Below are positions 7,406 through 15,605 of a stretch of DNA of 64,000 nucleotides, in pieces. Origin of the DNA: CAILZL01 sp963791615 (GTDB lineage: Bacteria; Pseudomonadota; Gammaproteobacteria; Steroidobacterales; Steroidobacteraceae); NCBI GenBank assembly GCA_963791615.1, contig CAWBTE010000019.1, positions 1 to 64,000 on the forward strand, in the 5' to 3' direction. The position numbers and the translations under genes were made by a program. A model generated the notes under the pieces. It saw nothing but the letters and a program-made list of their open reading frames with translations. It was not told the DNA's origin and ran no database searches. Position 1 is the first letter of the stretch. Every line of letters begins with the position of its first letter.

Positions 7406-7685
7406 TTAAACGATTTATCATGCTGTATAGTAACGCACGCGTGAGTAACGTAAAGCGTGGCTATGATGCCCAGCGTTCGGAGTCCGATAGCGCCTCCGAT
7501 AGCACCGAGCCGGGGGATCGATGACGCGCCAGTAATTAATGTCCACTAGCCGCCAACGCTAGCTTCGCGGCGCGAGCATGGATCGCGTATCAGGCCAGCA
7601 CGCTTCGCATCAGCAGCCTGGCACGGGTTGCTACATTTTGTCATGCGGATGAAAGCGACTTGGTGCCGGGCGTGAATACTTCATT
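7406..7685. other. Intergenic, no gene seen
   Basis: This 280-bp stretch lies between the higB remnant and uup. It contains only a 27-codon GTG-started frame at about 7441 (SNVKRGYDAQRSESDS) with no recognised similarity. Nothing else is supportable. Confidence 0.4.
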
Positions 7686-9581
7686 TCAATTCCCCGCTGC
7701 CAGCGCATCCAGTTCACTCCAGCGGGCATAGGCCTGCTCGATTTCCTTGCTGAGTTCCGCAACACGTTTGAGCTGCTGCTGCACTTCGGTTTGTGGACGG
7801 TTGTAGAACTGCGGATCGCTCATGGTTGATTGCAGCGCGCTTTGTTCGGCTTCCAGTGTTTCCAGTTTCTTGGGCAGCAGGTCGAGTTCGCGTTGATCCT
7901 TGTAGGACAGTTTCTGGGTTTTTTTCGCGGTGGCTTGTGCTGTTGCTGAAACAGCGCTGGTCTTCTGATTGGCGGCAGCGGCCAGACGCTGTTCGCGATA
8001 ACGCGCGTAGTCGGAATAGCCGCCGACAAATTCCTGGATACGGCCGGAGCCATCCAGCACCAGCAATTCGGTGACGACATTATCCAGAAAGGTACGGTCA
8101 TGGCTGACCAGCAGCAGCGTGCCGGGAAAGTTGGCGACGAATTCTTCCAGCAGTTCCAGCGTGTCGATGTCCAGATCGTTGGTGGGTTCGTCCATCACCA
8201 ATAGATTCGCCGGCTTGGCAAACAGGCGCGCCAGCAACAGGCGATTGCGTTCACCACCCGACAGGGCGCGCGCCGGTGTTTTCAATTGCTCGGGACGAAA
8301 CAGGAAGTCGCGCAGATAACTGGTGACATGGCGCGGCTGGCCATTAACAGTGACGAAATCGCCACTGTCCACCACATTGTCCATTACCGATTCATCCAGC
8401 TTCAGTTGATCACGTTGCTGATCGAAGTAGGCCACTTCCAGCTTGCTGCCGGATTTAAGTGCGCCGCTGCTGGGAGTGAGTTCGCCGAGCAACAGTTTGA
8501 TGAGCGTGCTCTTGCCCGCGCCATTGGGCCCGACAATGCCGATGCGATCACCGCGCAGAATGCGGGTGGAGAAATCGCGGATGATGGTGCGGTCGCCAAA
8601 ACTCAGTGAGACCTGTTCAGTTTCGCAAACCAGTTTTCCGGACTCGTTGCCTTCCTGCAATTCCAGCTCAACACGGCCGACGCGATCGCGGCGCTGGCGA
8701 TGTTGTTCGCGCAGCGCATACAGCGCGCGTACGCGACCTTCATTGCGGGTGCGACGCGCTTCCACTCCCTTGCGAATCCAGACTTCTTCCTGCGCCAGCT
8801 TCTTGTCGAACAGCGCGGCCTGTTGCGCTTCGGCTTCGAGCAGCTGGGCTTTCTTGGTCAGGTAGGTTTCGTAGTTGCCAACGGTATCGAACAGATGACC
8901 GCGATCCAGTTCGATGACACGTGTGGACAGTTTGTTGACGAAGCTGCGGTCATGGCTGACGAACAGCAGCGCCCCATTGAAATCTTTCAGTACCTGTTCC
9001 AGCCATTCGATGGCTTCGATATCCAGATGGTTGGTGGGTTCATCAAGCAACAGGATTTCCGGTTCAGACACCAGCGCCCGCGCCAGCAGGGCGCGTCGTC
9101 GCCAGCCGCCGGAGAGTTCGGCGAAGTTGGCTTCGCCATCCAGTTGCAGTCGTGTCATCACCGCAGCGACGCGTTGCTCCAGCTGCCAGCCATTGTTGGC
9201 ATCGAGGATGGACTGCAAATGCGTAAGGCGTTGCGTCTGTTGCGGCGTGGCGTGCGCACTCATTTCATTCGCCAGATGAAAGTACTCCACCAGCGCCTTG
9301 CCGATTTCCGGCAGACCGCCGGCGACCACTTCGGCCACGGTTTCATCGCCCAGCGCCATGATGTCCTGCACCAGATACGCCATGCGTGCGCCGGGCCGGA
9401 CCCACACGCTGCCGGAGTCCGGCAGGGCTTCACCACGCGCCAGCTTCAGCAATGAAGACTTGCCTTCACCATTACGGCCCACCAGGCACAGCCGCTCGCC
9501 AGCGGCTAACTGAAATGAAACCTGGTCGAGCAGCGGTTTTGCGCCATAGGCGAGAGAAACAGTGTCAAAGCGAAGCAGCAA
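7686..9581 (-). CDS. uup: ABC-F ATPase Uup
   Basis: A 631-residue ABC-F protein with two nucleotide-binding domains and no membrane segments. Domain 1 has Walker A GRNGEGKSS, signature LSGGWRRR and Walker B ILLLDEPTNHLD. Domain 2 has GPNGAGKST, LSGGERNR and LLVMDEPTNDLD. A charged linker lies between them, and a C-terminal coiled coil spans about 540-630 (KKLETLEAEQSALQ, VAELSKEIEQAYARWSELD). The coiled coil is the Uup hallmark; in E. coli Uup it binds DNA and branched structures, and the protein affects transposon precise excision and ribosome assembly. It is transcribed alone. Confidence 0.92.
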   Translation of the reverse strand: MLLRFDTVSLAYGAKPLLDQVSFQLAAGERLCLVGRNGEGKSSLLKLARGEALPDSGSVWVRPGARMAYLVQDIMALGDETVAEVVAGGLPEIGKALVEYFHLANEMSAHATPQQTQRLTHLQSILDANNGWQLEQRVAAVMTRLQLDGEANFAELSGGWRRRALLARALVSEPEILLLDEPTNHLDIEAIEWLEQVLKDFNGALLFVSHDRSFVNKLSTRVIELDRGHLFDTVGNYETYLTKKAQLLEAEAQQAALFDKKLAQEEVWIRKGVEARRTRNEGRVRALYALREQHRQRRDRVGRVELELQEGNESGKLVCETEQVSLSFGDRTIIRDFSTRILRGDRIGIVGPNGAGKSTLIKLLLGELTPSSGALKSGSKLEVAYFDQQRDQLKLDESVMDNVVDSGDFVTVNGQPRHVTSYLRDFLFRPEQLKTPARALSGGERNRLLLARLFAKPANLLVMDEPTNDLDIDTLELLEEFVANFPGTLLLVSHDRTFLDNVVTELLVLDGSGRIQEFVGGYSDYARYREQRLAAAANQKTSAVSATAQATAKKTQKLSYKDQRELDLLPKKLETLEAEQSALQSTMSDPQFYNRPQTEVQQQLKRVAELSKEIEQAYARWSELDALAAGN

Positions 9582-9654
9582 GGTGATAACCCGGAATAAA
9601 GGGCGGGCATTAGATCACATGAAGCTTCTGGAGGGCGCGATGAATCACGTCTGT

Positions 9655-10551
9655 TCAAGGCGAAGCGGGCCGCGCTTTGTCATCGATACTCACCACATAC
9701 TCTGGCCACGCCTTGCGAAACTGCACCCAGGCTGCGTCGGCTTCCACGCTTTTGCTCTGCGCACGTAATTCGCGAATCTGTTCCAGCCAGCGCGCGGGGT
9801 CACTGGTCAGTTCCTCGTCCGTGCGCAAGGTATTGAGCGAACGGACCGCGCCGACGGTAGCGACTGGAGACTGCGCCGCAGCCGCCGTGGGCCGTTCTGC
9901 GGTGGCGATGGAGGTAGCCACTTTCTGCAACGCGTTACCGCGAGCCGTGTTGTCTTGTTCGCGACGTTCTGCGCTGGTTTCAGCGGGGGCGGGTGCGCTG
10001 GGCGCAGCGACCACCGGCAGATTGAGTGCAGGCGGCGGAGGTGCGATCGCTTCGGCGGCTGATCTGCCCAGTGCGGTATCGGCTAGTGATGCGGCATCGG
10101 CCAGTGCTGCGGGCTGGGCCTGGCGATTGGCAGTGGCTTCGTCGCGGCTGGCCACCACGGTTTTTGCTTCTTGCGTGTTGCCAAGCGCCACTTCGGGGGT
10201 AGCGATGGCAGGTGGTGCAATTTCCTCCACGATCTTTGTTTCAACCGCCGGGCTTTGCTGAGTGAACTGCGGTTCGATACGGCTTTGCTGGCCGAGCTTG
10301 ATGATCACTGAAGTAATCACCAGCAACGATGCTGCCATCGCCAGCGGCTTGTTCCAGCGTGCCCAGAAGGAAGGTTCATTCGCGGCGGGTGATTGCAGTG
10401 CGGCGCGCGCCTGCTGTAACACCTGTTGATCCAGCGCCGGTGGCACCTCGTCATGCTGCAATTGGTCATTCTGCAATTGACGATACCTCGCTGACACGGA
10501 GGATTTGCCTTGCAGGTAATCAGCAAAGGCGGATTCGTCTTGAGTGCTCAC
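9655..10551 (-). CDS. Probable membrane anti-sigma factor
   Basis: A 298-residue protein starting at a GTG that overlaps the ECF sigma stop by 4 bp (GTGA), so translation is probably coupled. The N-terminal 60 residues are cytoplasmic and charged. One membrane span lies at about 66-87 (WNKPLAMAASLLVITSVIIK). After it comes a long Ala/Pro/Glu-rich periplasmic linker and a short C-terminal globular part with repeated Trp (ARWLEQIRELRAQ, AWVQFRKAWPEYV). No zinc-binding ZAS motif is visible. The gene order and topology imply an anti-sigma factor of a divergent type. Confidence 0.7.
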   Translation of the reverse strand: MSTQDESAFADYLQGKSSVSARYRQLQNDQLQHDEVPPALDQQVLQQARAALQSPAANEPSFWARWNKPLAMAASLLVITSVIIKLGQQSRIEPQFTQQSPAVETKIVEEIAPPAIATPEVALGNTQEAKTVVASRDEATANRQAQPAALADAASLADTALGRSAAEAIAPPPPALNLPVVAAPSAPAPAETSAERREQDNTARGNALQKVATSIATAERPTAAAAQSPVATVGAVRSLNTLRTDEELTSDPARWLEQIRELRAQSKSVEADAAWVQFRKAWPEYVVSIDDKARPASP

Positions 10552-11153
10552 GACGTGGCCTCCTGTTGGTGTGGCTCAGCATGCGCTGGCTGGTAATGAT
10601 GCAGCGCTGCACGTAATTTGCGCACCGCATATCGCAGACGGCTTTTCGCGGTTTCCATGCTGGCGCCGGTGATGGCGGCAATTTCATGCAGATTCAGACC
10701 TGCCTCCTCAAACAACAAAAAGGCTTCGCGTTGTGCGGCAGGCAGCTGCTCCAGTGTTTGCTGAAAGTCACTGCGTAGCTGCTGTTCTGCGACCTGCATC
10801 TCCGGTTGCTCATGCGTAGCGGCTGGCAGGCTGTCGCTGAGTTCGCCGATCTCCTGCCATTCGTGCGCCTGCAGACGGCCGGTGCGACGCAGGGCATCCA
10901 GCGCGGCATTACGCGCCACGCTGTATAAAAATGTCTTGAACTGGGCGCGCACTTCGTAACGTGCACGACTGGCGATGAGCTTGCTCCAGGTTTCCTGAAA
11001 CACATCATTGGCGGTGTCGGGGTCGCGGCACAGGCGTTGCAGATAGCGATACAGCGCCGTTTTGTGACGTTGATACAGCAACTCGAATGCCGCCAGTTCG
11101 CCATCGCGATAGCGCTGCATCAAGGTGGCGTCAGTGTCGCTGTCCAGGTTCAC
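10548..11153 (-). CDS. ECF-type RNA polymerase sigma factor
   Basis: A 201-residue extracytoplasmic-function sigma factor. Region 2 contains LYRYLQRLCRDPDTANDVFQ and ETWSKLI. Region 4 contains LPAAQREAFLLFEEAGLNLH and EIAAITGASMETAKSRLRYA. I place the start at the GTG at 11153 (VNLDSDTDATLMQRYRDGE), because the longer frame upstream runs through a REP-like repeat. It overlaps the downstream membrane anti-sigma gene, and a VWA lipoprotein gene lies upstream on the same strand. The signal it senses is unknown. Confidence 0.88.
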   Translation of the reverse strand: MNLDSDTDATLMQRYRDGELAAFELLYQRHKTALYRYLQRLCRDPDTANDVFQETWSKLIASRARYEVRAQFKTFLYSVARNAALDALRRTGRLQAHEWQEIGELSDSLPAATHEQPEMQVAEQQLRSDFQQTLEQLPAAQREAFLLFEEAGLNLHEIAAITGASMETAKSRLRYAVRKLRAALHHYQPAHAEPHQQEATS

Positions 11154-11248
11154 GGCCGACAGCCTACTGGAGTGGTCGGTCGGGCGAAAGGCGGTGATGC
11201 AAGCTGGGCGCATGTAGATCAGGCCGCAAATCGAAGGCGTTGTTGGCC

Positions 11249-11316
11249 TGTGCAGGGGCGGTTCGCGAACCGCTCTTTGCGTAAATTGAGAGGGCGACTC
11301 ACGTCGCCCCTGCACA
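11249..11316. repeat. REP-like double palindrome
   Basis: Outer arms TGTGCAGGGGCG (11249-11260) and CGCCCCTGCACA (11305-11316) enclose two hairpins: GCGGTTCGCGAACCGC at 11258-11273 and GGGCGAC-TCAC-GTCGCCC at 11292-11309. It resembles a bipartite REP/BIME. It lies between the VWA lipoprotein stop (11323) and the ECF sigma start and belongs to the family described at 5082-5138. Confidence 0.8.
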
Positions 11317-11322
11317 ACCAAT

Positions 11323-13131
11323 TCATTGTCTTTCCGCACGACCCACGCGTATCTCCATATCAGAATTTGCTACGGGCTCTTGCAAGGTCGCTGCCAGTTT
11401 CACCAGCGAAATGAATTCGCGCCGGTAGCCTTCCTCATCATTGGCCAGCCCGGACTGCGCCAGCTGGATGATCTGCGGGTAGTCGAATTGCTCAAGGTAC
11501 TTGCCGCCGCGCAGCAGTTGGCCGAAGGCGGCGACACTGGCGGCAAAGCGGAAATCTGCCGATGCGCTGTGGGTGGCGACTGCCGAGTTTTTCAGAATCG
11601 GATAGGTCAGCAGCTGGCTGTTACTGGCTTCGGGCTGTTTATAACGCAGTTTCACCAGCGCCAGTTCATTGCTGTTGCGCTCGGTGGCGATCTCCCGTCC
11701 ATAACGCAGTGGGTCGACGCGACCGGGGTTGGTCACCGGCACGATTTCATACAGCGCCGTGACGCGATGGCCCGCGCCGATGTCGCCGGCATCTACCTTG
11801 TCATTATTGAAATCCTCGCGCGCCAGCAAGCGATTCTCGTAGCCGATCAGACGATACTCGCGCACCGTGGCCGGATTGAACTCAACCTGAATCTTGACAT
11901 CCTTGGCGATGGTGAACAGCGTCGAGGACAGTTCCGACACCAGCACCTTGCGTGCTTCCGGCAGCGTGTCGATGTAGGCGTAGTTGCCATTGCCGGCATC
12001 GGCGAGACGTTCCATGAGTTGATCATTGTAGTTGCCGCTGCCAAAGCCCAGCGTGGTCAGGGCAATGCCCGAGGCACGCTGCCGCTCGGCCATGTCCAGC
12101 AGTGATTCAAAGTTCACTGTGCCGACGTTGAAGTCACCATCGGTGGCCAGTATCACGCGATTGATGCCGCCTTTGATCGATGCCTCATGCGCCAGCTGAT
12201 AAGCGCGTTCAATACCGGCCGCGCCATTGGTGGAGCCACCGGCTTCCAGACGCTCGATGGCCTCCAGAATTTTATGCTTGTGATTACCGGGCGTCGGTTC
12301 CAATACGACACCGGCACTGCCGGCATACACCACCATTGAAACCTTGTCGCGGGCACTGAGCTGATGGGTCAGCAGCCGGAAGGCGTTTTTGAGCAGCGGC
12401 AATTTATCGGCGCTGGACATGGAGCCGGAGACATCCACCAGAAACACCAGGTTGGCGGCAGGCCGTTCGCTGGCGGCGATTTCGAAACCCTTGATGCCCA
12501 CCTTCAGCAGCAGCGCATTGCTATTCCACGGTGCGGGCGCCAGTTCGGTGGCCACCTTGAAAGGCACGTTGCGATGGGTCGGGGGGGTGTACTGGTAGTC
12601 GAAATAATTGAGCATCTCCTCGATACGTACGGCGTCCTGCGGCGGCAACTGCCCGTTATTCAGAAACCGACGCACATTGGCGTAGGCGCCGGTATCCACA
12701 TCAATGGAGAAAGTGGATACGGGTTGCTCGGCGGCCAAGTGCACCGGATTGTTTTCCAGGTGCTGGTAGCGTTCGGTGTTGGTAGGTTGCTGATAAATAG
12801 GAGGTGGGGCAGGGAAGCAGCAGTGATGGTTCATGACCGCACCGCTCGCCAGTTTCTGCATGGAGCGGTCGGCCATCTCTGCCCGTTCCGCCCTGGGTGC
12901 AGCGCGCGCAGCATCGATTTCTGCCGTGATCCGGGTTTCGATGGGTGGACTTGATTTGACCTCGGCGGGTGTTGCCGGCGCAGGGATGACCATGGTTTGC
13001 ACGGTCTGGTGCGTCTGGTGCAGCGGTGGCTGGGCTTCACTCTGGCCGATATGGCTGGCGTCGTCCTGCGCCACGCAGGCCACCAGCGTGGCGGTCAGTA
13101 GCGTTGTTCCGATTCTTTGCAAGGCATTCAT
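11323..13131 (-). CDS. VWA-domain lipoprotein, YfbK-like
   Basis: A 602-residue protein. The lipoprotein signal ends at a lipobox (TLVAC, Cys near residue 19). After a Pro/Gln-rich stretch comes a VWA N-terminal region (STFSIDVDTGAYANVRRFLN), then a von Willebrand A domain with MIDAS motif DVSGSMS at about 233-239 and the later T and D of LATDGDFNVG. A C-terminal DUF3520-like region follows (about 430-600). The start is the ATG at 13131. E. coli YfbK has the same architecture. Homologous VWA lipoproteins often sit beside ECF sigma/anti-sigma genes, as here. It probably acts in the envelope through metal-dependent adhesion. Confidence 0.85.
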   Translation of the reverse strand: MNALQRIGTTLLTATLVACVAQDDASHIGQSEAQPPLHQTHQTVQTMVIPAPATPAEVKSSPPIETRITAEIDAARAAPRAERAEMADRSMQKLASGAVMNHHCCFPAPPPIYQQPTNTERYQHLENNPVHLAAEQPVSTFSIDVDTGAYANVRRFLNNGQLPPQDAVRIEEMLNYFDYQYTPPTHRNVPFKVATELAPAPWNSNALLLKVGIKGFEIAASERPAANLVFLVDVSGSMSSADKLPLLKNAFRLLTHQLSARDKVSMVVYAGSAGVVLEPTPGNHKHKILEAIERLEAGGSTNGAAGIERAYQLAHEASIKGGINRVILATDGDFNVGTVNFESLLDMAERQRASGIALTTLGFGSGNYNDQLMERLADAGNGNYAYIDTLPEARKVLVSELSSTLFTIAKDVKIQVEFNPATVREYRLIGYENRLLAREDFNNDKVDAGDIGAGHRVTALYEIVPVTNPGRVDPLRYGREIATERNSNELALVKLRYKQPEASNSQLLTYPILKNSAVATHSASADFRFAASVAAFGQLLRGGKYLEQFDYPQIIQLAQSGLANDEEGYRREFISLVKLAATLQEPVANSDMEIRVGRAERQ

Positions 13132-13395
13132 GGCGGTCTCCGGTAATGAACGCGACGCGTTCCTTACTGCAATAAACGCCACCAGTTGCCGATTCGGGTT
13201 AATGGGCTGGTCAAAGGACTCTAAGGTCCTGAAACCGCCGGTTTTTTGCTTTGTGCTTTGCAGGGTTTTTCAGTACACTGCGCGCCCCTTGTCAGGCCCA
13301 AGCGGGATGCATGCCGGGAAGCATGTATTGCGTCGGGCTACTGAACTTGCAGCTTTGCTGTATTTTTTGAGTGAATTTCTGAGGCTCTATTACTC

Positions 13396-13653
13396 ATGGT
13401 TACGATCCGCTTGACCCGTCGCGGCGCCAAAAAACTGCCCTTCTACCACATCGTGGTAACTGACAGCCGCATGCGTCAGGGTGGCACGACTCTGGAACAG
13501 ATTGGCTATTTTGACCCGGTTGCCAAGGGCAAGAGCGTCAAGCTGAATCTGGATCTGGCCCGTGTTGAACATTGGCAGAGCAAGGGCGCCAAGCTGTCTG
13601 ACCGCGTGCAGGCGCTGGTCAAGGACTATCGCAAGCAGGCCGTTGCAGCCTGA
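13396..13653 (+). CDS. rpsP: 30S ribosomal protein S16
   Basis: An 85-residue S16 beginning MVTIRLTRRGAKKLPFYHIV, with the conserved DSRMRQGGTTLEQIGYFDP core. It is first in the conserved rpsP-rimM-trmD-rplS cluster. The upstream 260 bp carries no other gene and presumably holds the promoter. Length and sequence are typical of gammaproteobacteria. Confidence 0.97.
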   Translation: MVTIRLTRRGAKKLPFYHIVVTDSRMRQGGTTLEQIGYFDPVAKGKSVKLNLDLARVEHWQSKGAKLSDRVQALVKDYRKQAVAA

Positions 13654-13714
13654 TACGCCACGCCAGCCGCTGCCTGCGGCCCAATCCGGTGAAAGCCGGG
13701 CCGGTGAACGCCGG

Positions 13715-14224
13715 GTGGTGTTGGGCAGAATCAGGTCGGCGGTGGGACTGGCAGGATGGGTGAAGGTCGAGTCCTACACCAACCCCGCCGAGAATATTTT
13801 GCAGTACCGGAGCTGGCAGCTGCGTACCCCGAACGGGTGGCGCGCGCTTCGAGTCGAAAACAGTCGCTGGTCCGGTCGAGAGTTACAGGTGCAGTTCGAG
13901 GGGTGTGCCGATCGCAATGCCGCCGAGCTGCTGCGCAACACCGACGTCGCAGTGTATCGGCAGGAATTGCCGCCACCGGCAGAGGGAGAGTACTACTGGG
14001 ATGATCTGCTGGGTTTGACTGCGTATACGCCCAAGGGCGAGTGCCTCGGTCAGCTGGATCACTATCTGGACAGTCCCGCGCACCCGTTCATGGTGCTGTA
14101 CGGACTGAGCGATCAGCAGGCGCGGGTGGAAAACCTGGTGCCGCTGGTCAAGGGCAGAGTTCTGAACGTGGATTTTGAGCAGCGCCGTATGGTGCTGGAC
14201 TGGACGCTGGACTGGACTGAGTAA
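13715..14224 (+). CDS. rimM: 16S rRNA processing protein RimM
   Basis: About 169 residues. It opens with VVLGRIRSAVGLAGWVKVES, the standard RimM N-terminal GxIxxxxGxxGxxKV pattern, and continues into the PRC-barrel half (EYYWDDLLGLTAYTPKGECL, VENLVPLVKGRVLNVDF). I take the GTG at 13715; the frame is open further upstream but that part is not RimM-like. RimM binds S19 and assists 30S maturation. It lies between rpsP and trmD in the conserved order. Confidence 0.9.
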   Translation: MVLGRIRSAVGLAGWVKVESYTNPAENILQYRSWQLRTPNGWRALRVENSRWSGRELQVQFEGCADRNAAELLRNTDVAVYRQELPPPAEGEYYWDDLLGLTAYTPKGECLGQLDHYLDSPAHPFMVLYGLSDQQARVENLVPLVKGRVLNVDFEQRRMVLDWTLDWTE

Positions 14225-14305
14225 GTCCCGAGTTGAGTTGAAACTGGGCTTGAGTTGCAAGCCGGGTTTGAGTTGAAAGATAGGGTAGAGAAAACCGGAC
14301 AGTCG

Positions 14306-15076
14306 ATGCAGTTTGCGGTCATCACACTGTTTCCGGAGTTCATCGACGCAGCTTTCCAGATCGGTGTGGTCGGACGTGCGGTGGAACGCGGGCAGGTGGC
14401 GATTTCGGCTACTTCACCTCGCGAGTTCGCCAGCGACGCCCGCAAGACGGTGGATGATCGACCGTACGGTGGTGGTCCGGGCATGGTGCTGAAGGTGGAG
14501 CCAACGCGCTCCGCATTACGCGCCGCACGGGACAAGTTGCCACCGGGCAGTCGCTGCATCTACCTGGGTGCAGAGGGTTCGCCACTGACTCAGGCCAAGG
14601 TGGCCGAGTTGGCGCAGCTGCCGGGATTGCTGTTGCTGGCCGGGCGTTATGAAGGTGTGGATGAGCGGTTGCTGGCCACCGAAGTGGATGAAACCATTTC
14701 GATTGGCGACTACGTGCTCTCCGGCGGTGAATTGCCGGCGCTGGTGTTGATTGACGCCGTGGTGCGCACGCTGCCCGGTGTGCTGGGTGATGAAGAGTCG
14801 GCACAGCAGGACTCGTTCATGACCGGTTTGCTGGACTGGCCGCATTACACGCGACCAGAAGAGCTGGAAGGGTTGACGGTTCCCGAGGTGCTGATCGGCG
14901 GGAATCATGAAGCGATACGACGCTGGCGTCTGAAGCAGGCACTGGGTCGGACCTGGTTGAGAAGGCCGGATTTGCTGGCGGCCAGAATGGCATCAGGGGC
15001 ATTGAATGCTGAAGAGCAGTCATTGCTGGCGGAATTCAAGGCCGAGCAGGCGCGCAGCGCTGCCAGGCCGGTGTAG
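14306..15076 (+). CDS. trmD: tRNA (guanine-37-N1)-methyltransferase
   Basis: A 256-residue SPOUT-family methyltransferase that makes m1G37 in tRNAs reading CNN codons. It starts MQFAVITLFPEFIDAAFQIG and contains the trefoil-knot SAM-binding segments AGRYEGVDERLL and SIGDYVLSGGELPAL, with RPYGGGPGM upstream. The ATG at 14306 is the family start; the upstream 17 codons of open frame are not conserved. Cluster order supports the call. Confidence 0.96.
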   Translation: MQFAVITLFPEFIDAAFQIGVVGRAVERGQVAISATSPREFASDARKTVDDRPYGGGPGMVLKVEPTRSALRAARDKLPPGSRCIYLGAEGSPLTQAKVAELAQLPGLLLLAGRYEGVDERLLATEVDETISIGDYVLSGGELPALVLIDAVVRTLPGVLGDEESAQQDSFMTGLLDWPHYTRPEELEGLTVPEVLIGGNHEAIRRWRLKQALGRTWLRRPDLLAARMASGALNAEEQSLLAEFKAEQARSAARPV

Positions 15077-15111
15077 TTGGTTTTTTTGAATTTGAGTTAG
15101 GGCTGAAACAT

Positions 15112-15459
15112 ATGAACATCATCAAGGCACTGGAACAGGAACAGATCACCCGCAAGATCCCGGACTTTTCACCCGGTGACGTGGTGGTGGTGGAAGTGAA
15201 AGTGAAGGAAGGCGATCGCGAGCGCGTGCAGGCTTACGAAGGCGTGGTCATTGCCAAGAGCAACCGCGGCCTGAATTCGTCGTTCACGGTTCGCAAGATT
15301 TCGCATGGCGAAGGCGTGGAGCGCGTGTTCCAGAGCTACAGCCCGGCCATCGGTGAAATCACCGTCAAGCGCCGTGGTAACGTACGTCGCGCCAAGCTGT
15401 ACTACCTGCGCGAGCGCACCGGCAAGTCGGCGCGTATTGAAGAGAAGATTCAGCAATAA
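15112..15459 (+). CDS. rplS: 50S ribosomal protein L19
   Basis: A 115-residue L19: MNIIKALEQEQITRKIPDF, then GDVVVVEVKVKEGDRERVQA, YEGVVIAKSNRGLNSSFTVR and the terminal VRRAKLYYLRERTGKSARI. It is last in the rpsP-rimM-trmD-rplS operon and is followed by a strong intrinsic terminator. Confidence 0.97.
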   Translation: MNIIKALEQEQITRKIPDFSPGDVVVVEVKVKEGDRERVQAYEGVVIAKSNRGLNSSFTVRKISHGEGVERVFQSYSPAIGEITVKRRGNVRRAKLYYLRERTGKSARIEEKIQQ

Positions 15460-15484
15460 ACACTGCGCGTGTTTTTGTGAACAG

Positions 15485-15514
15485 GGCGAGTGGCTACAGC
15501 CACTCGCCTTTTTT
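15485..15514 (+). terminator. Intrinsic terminator after rplS
   Basis: GGCGAGTGGC-TACA-GCCACTCGCC forms a perfect 10-bp stem with a 4-nt loop, followed by six Ts. It lies 26 bp after the rplS stop. Confidence 0.92.
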
Positions 15515-15605
15515 ATTGCCAGAAGGGCCGGGCATCGTGATAAAAAGCCCTTCAGATTCATCGCGCTGAAGCGGCTGGACACAGGGCAGAGCGCACGGAG
15601 ACATC

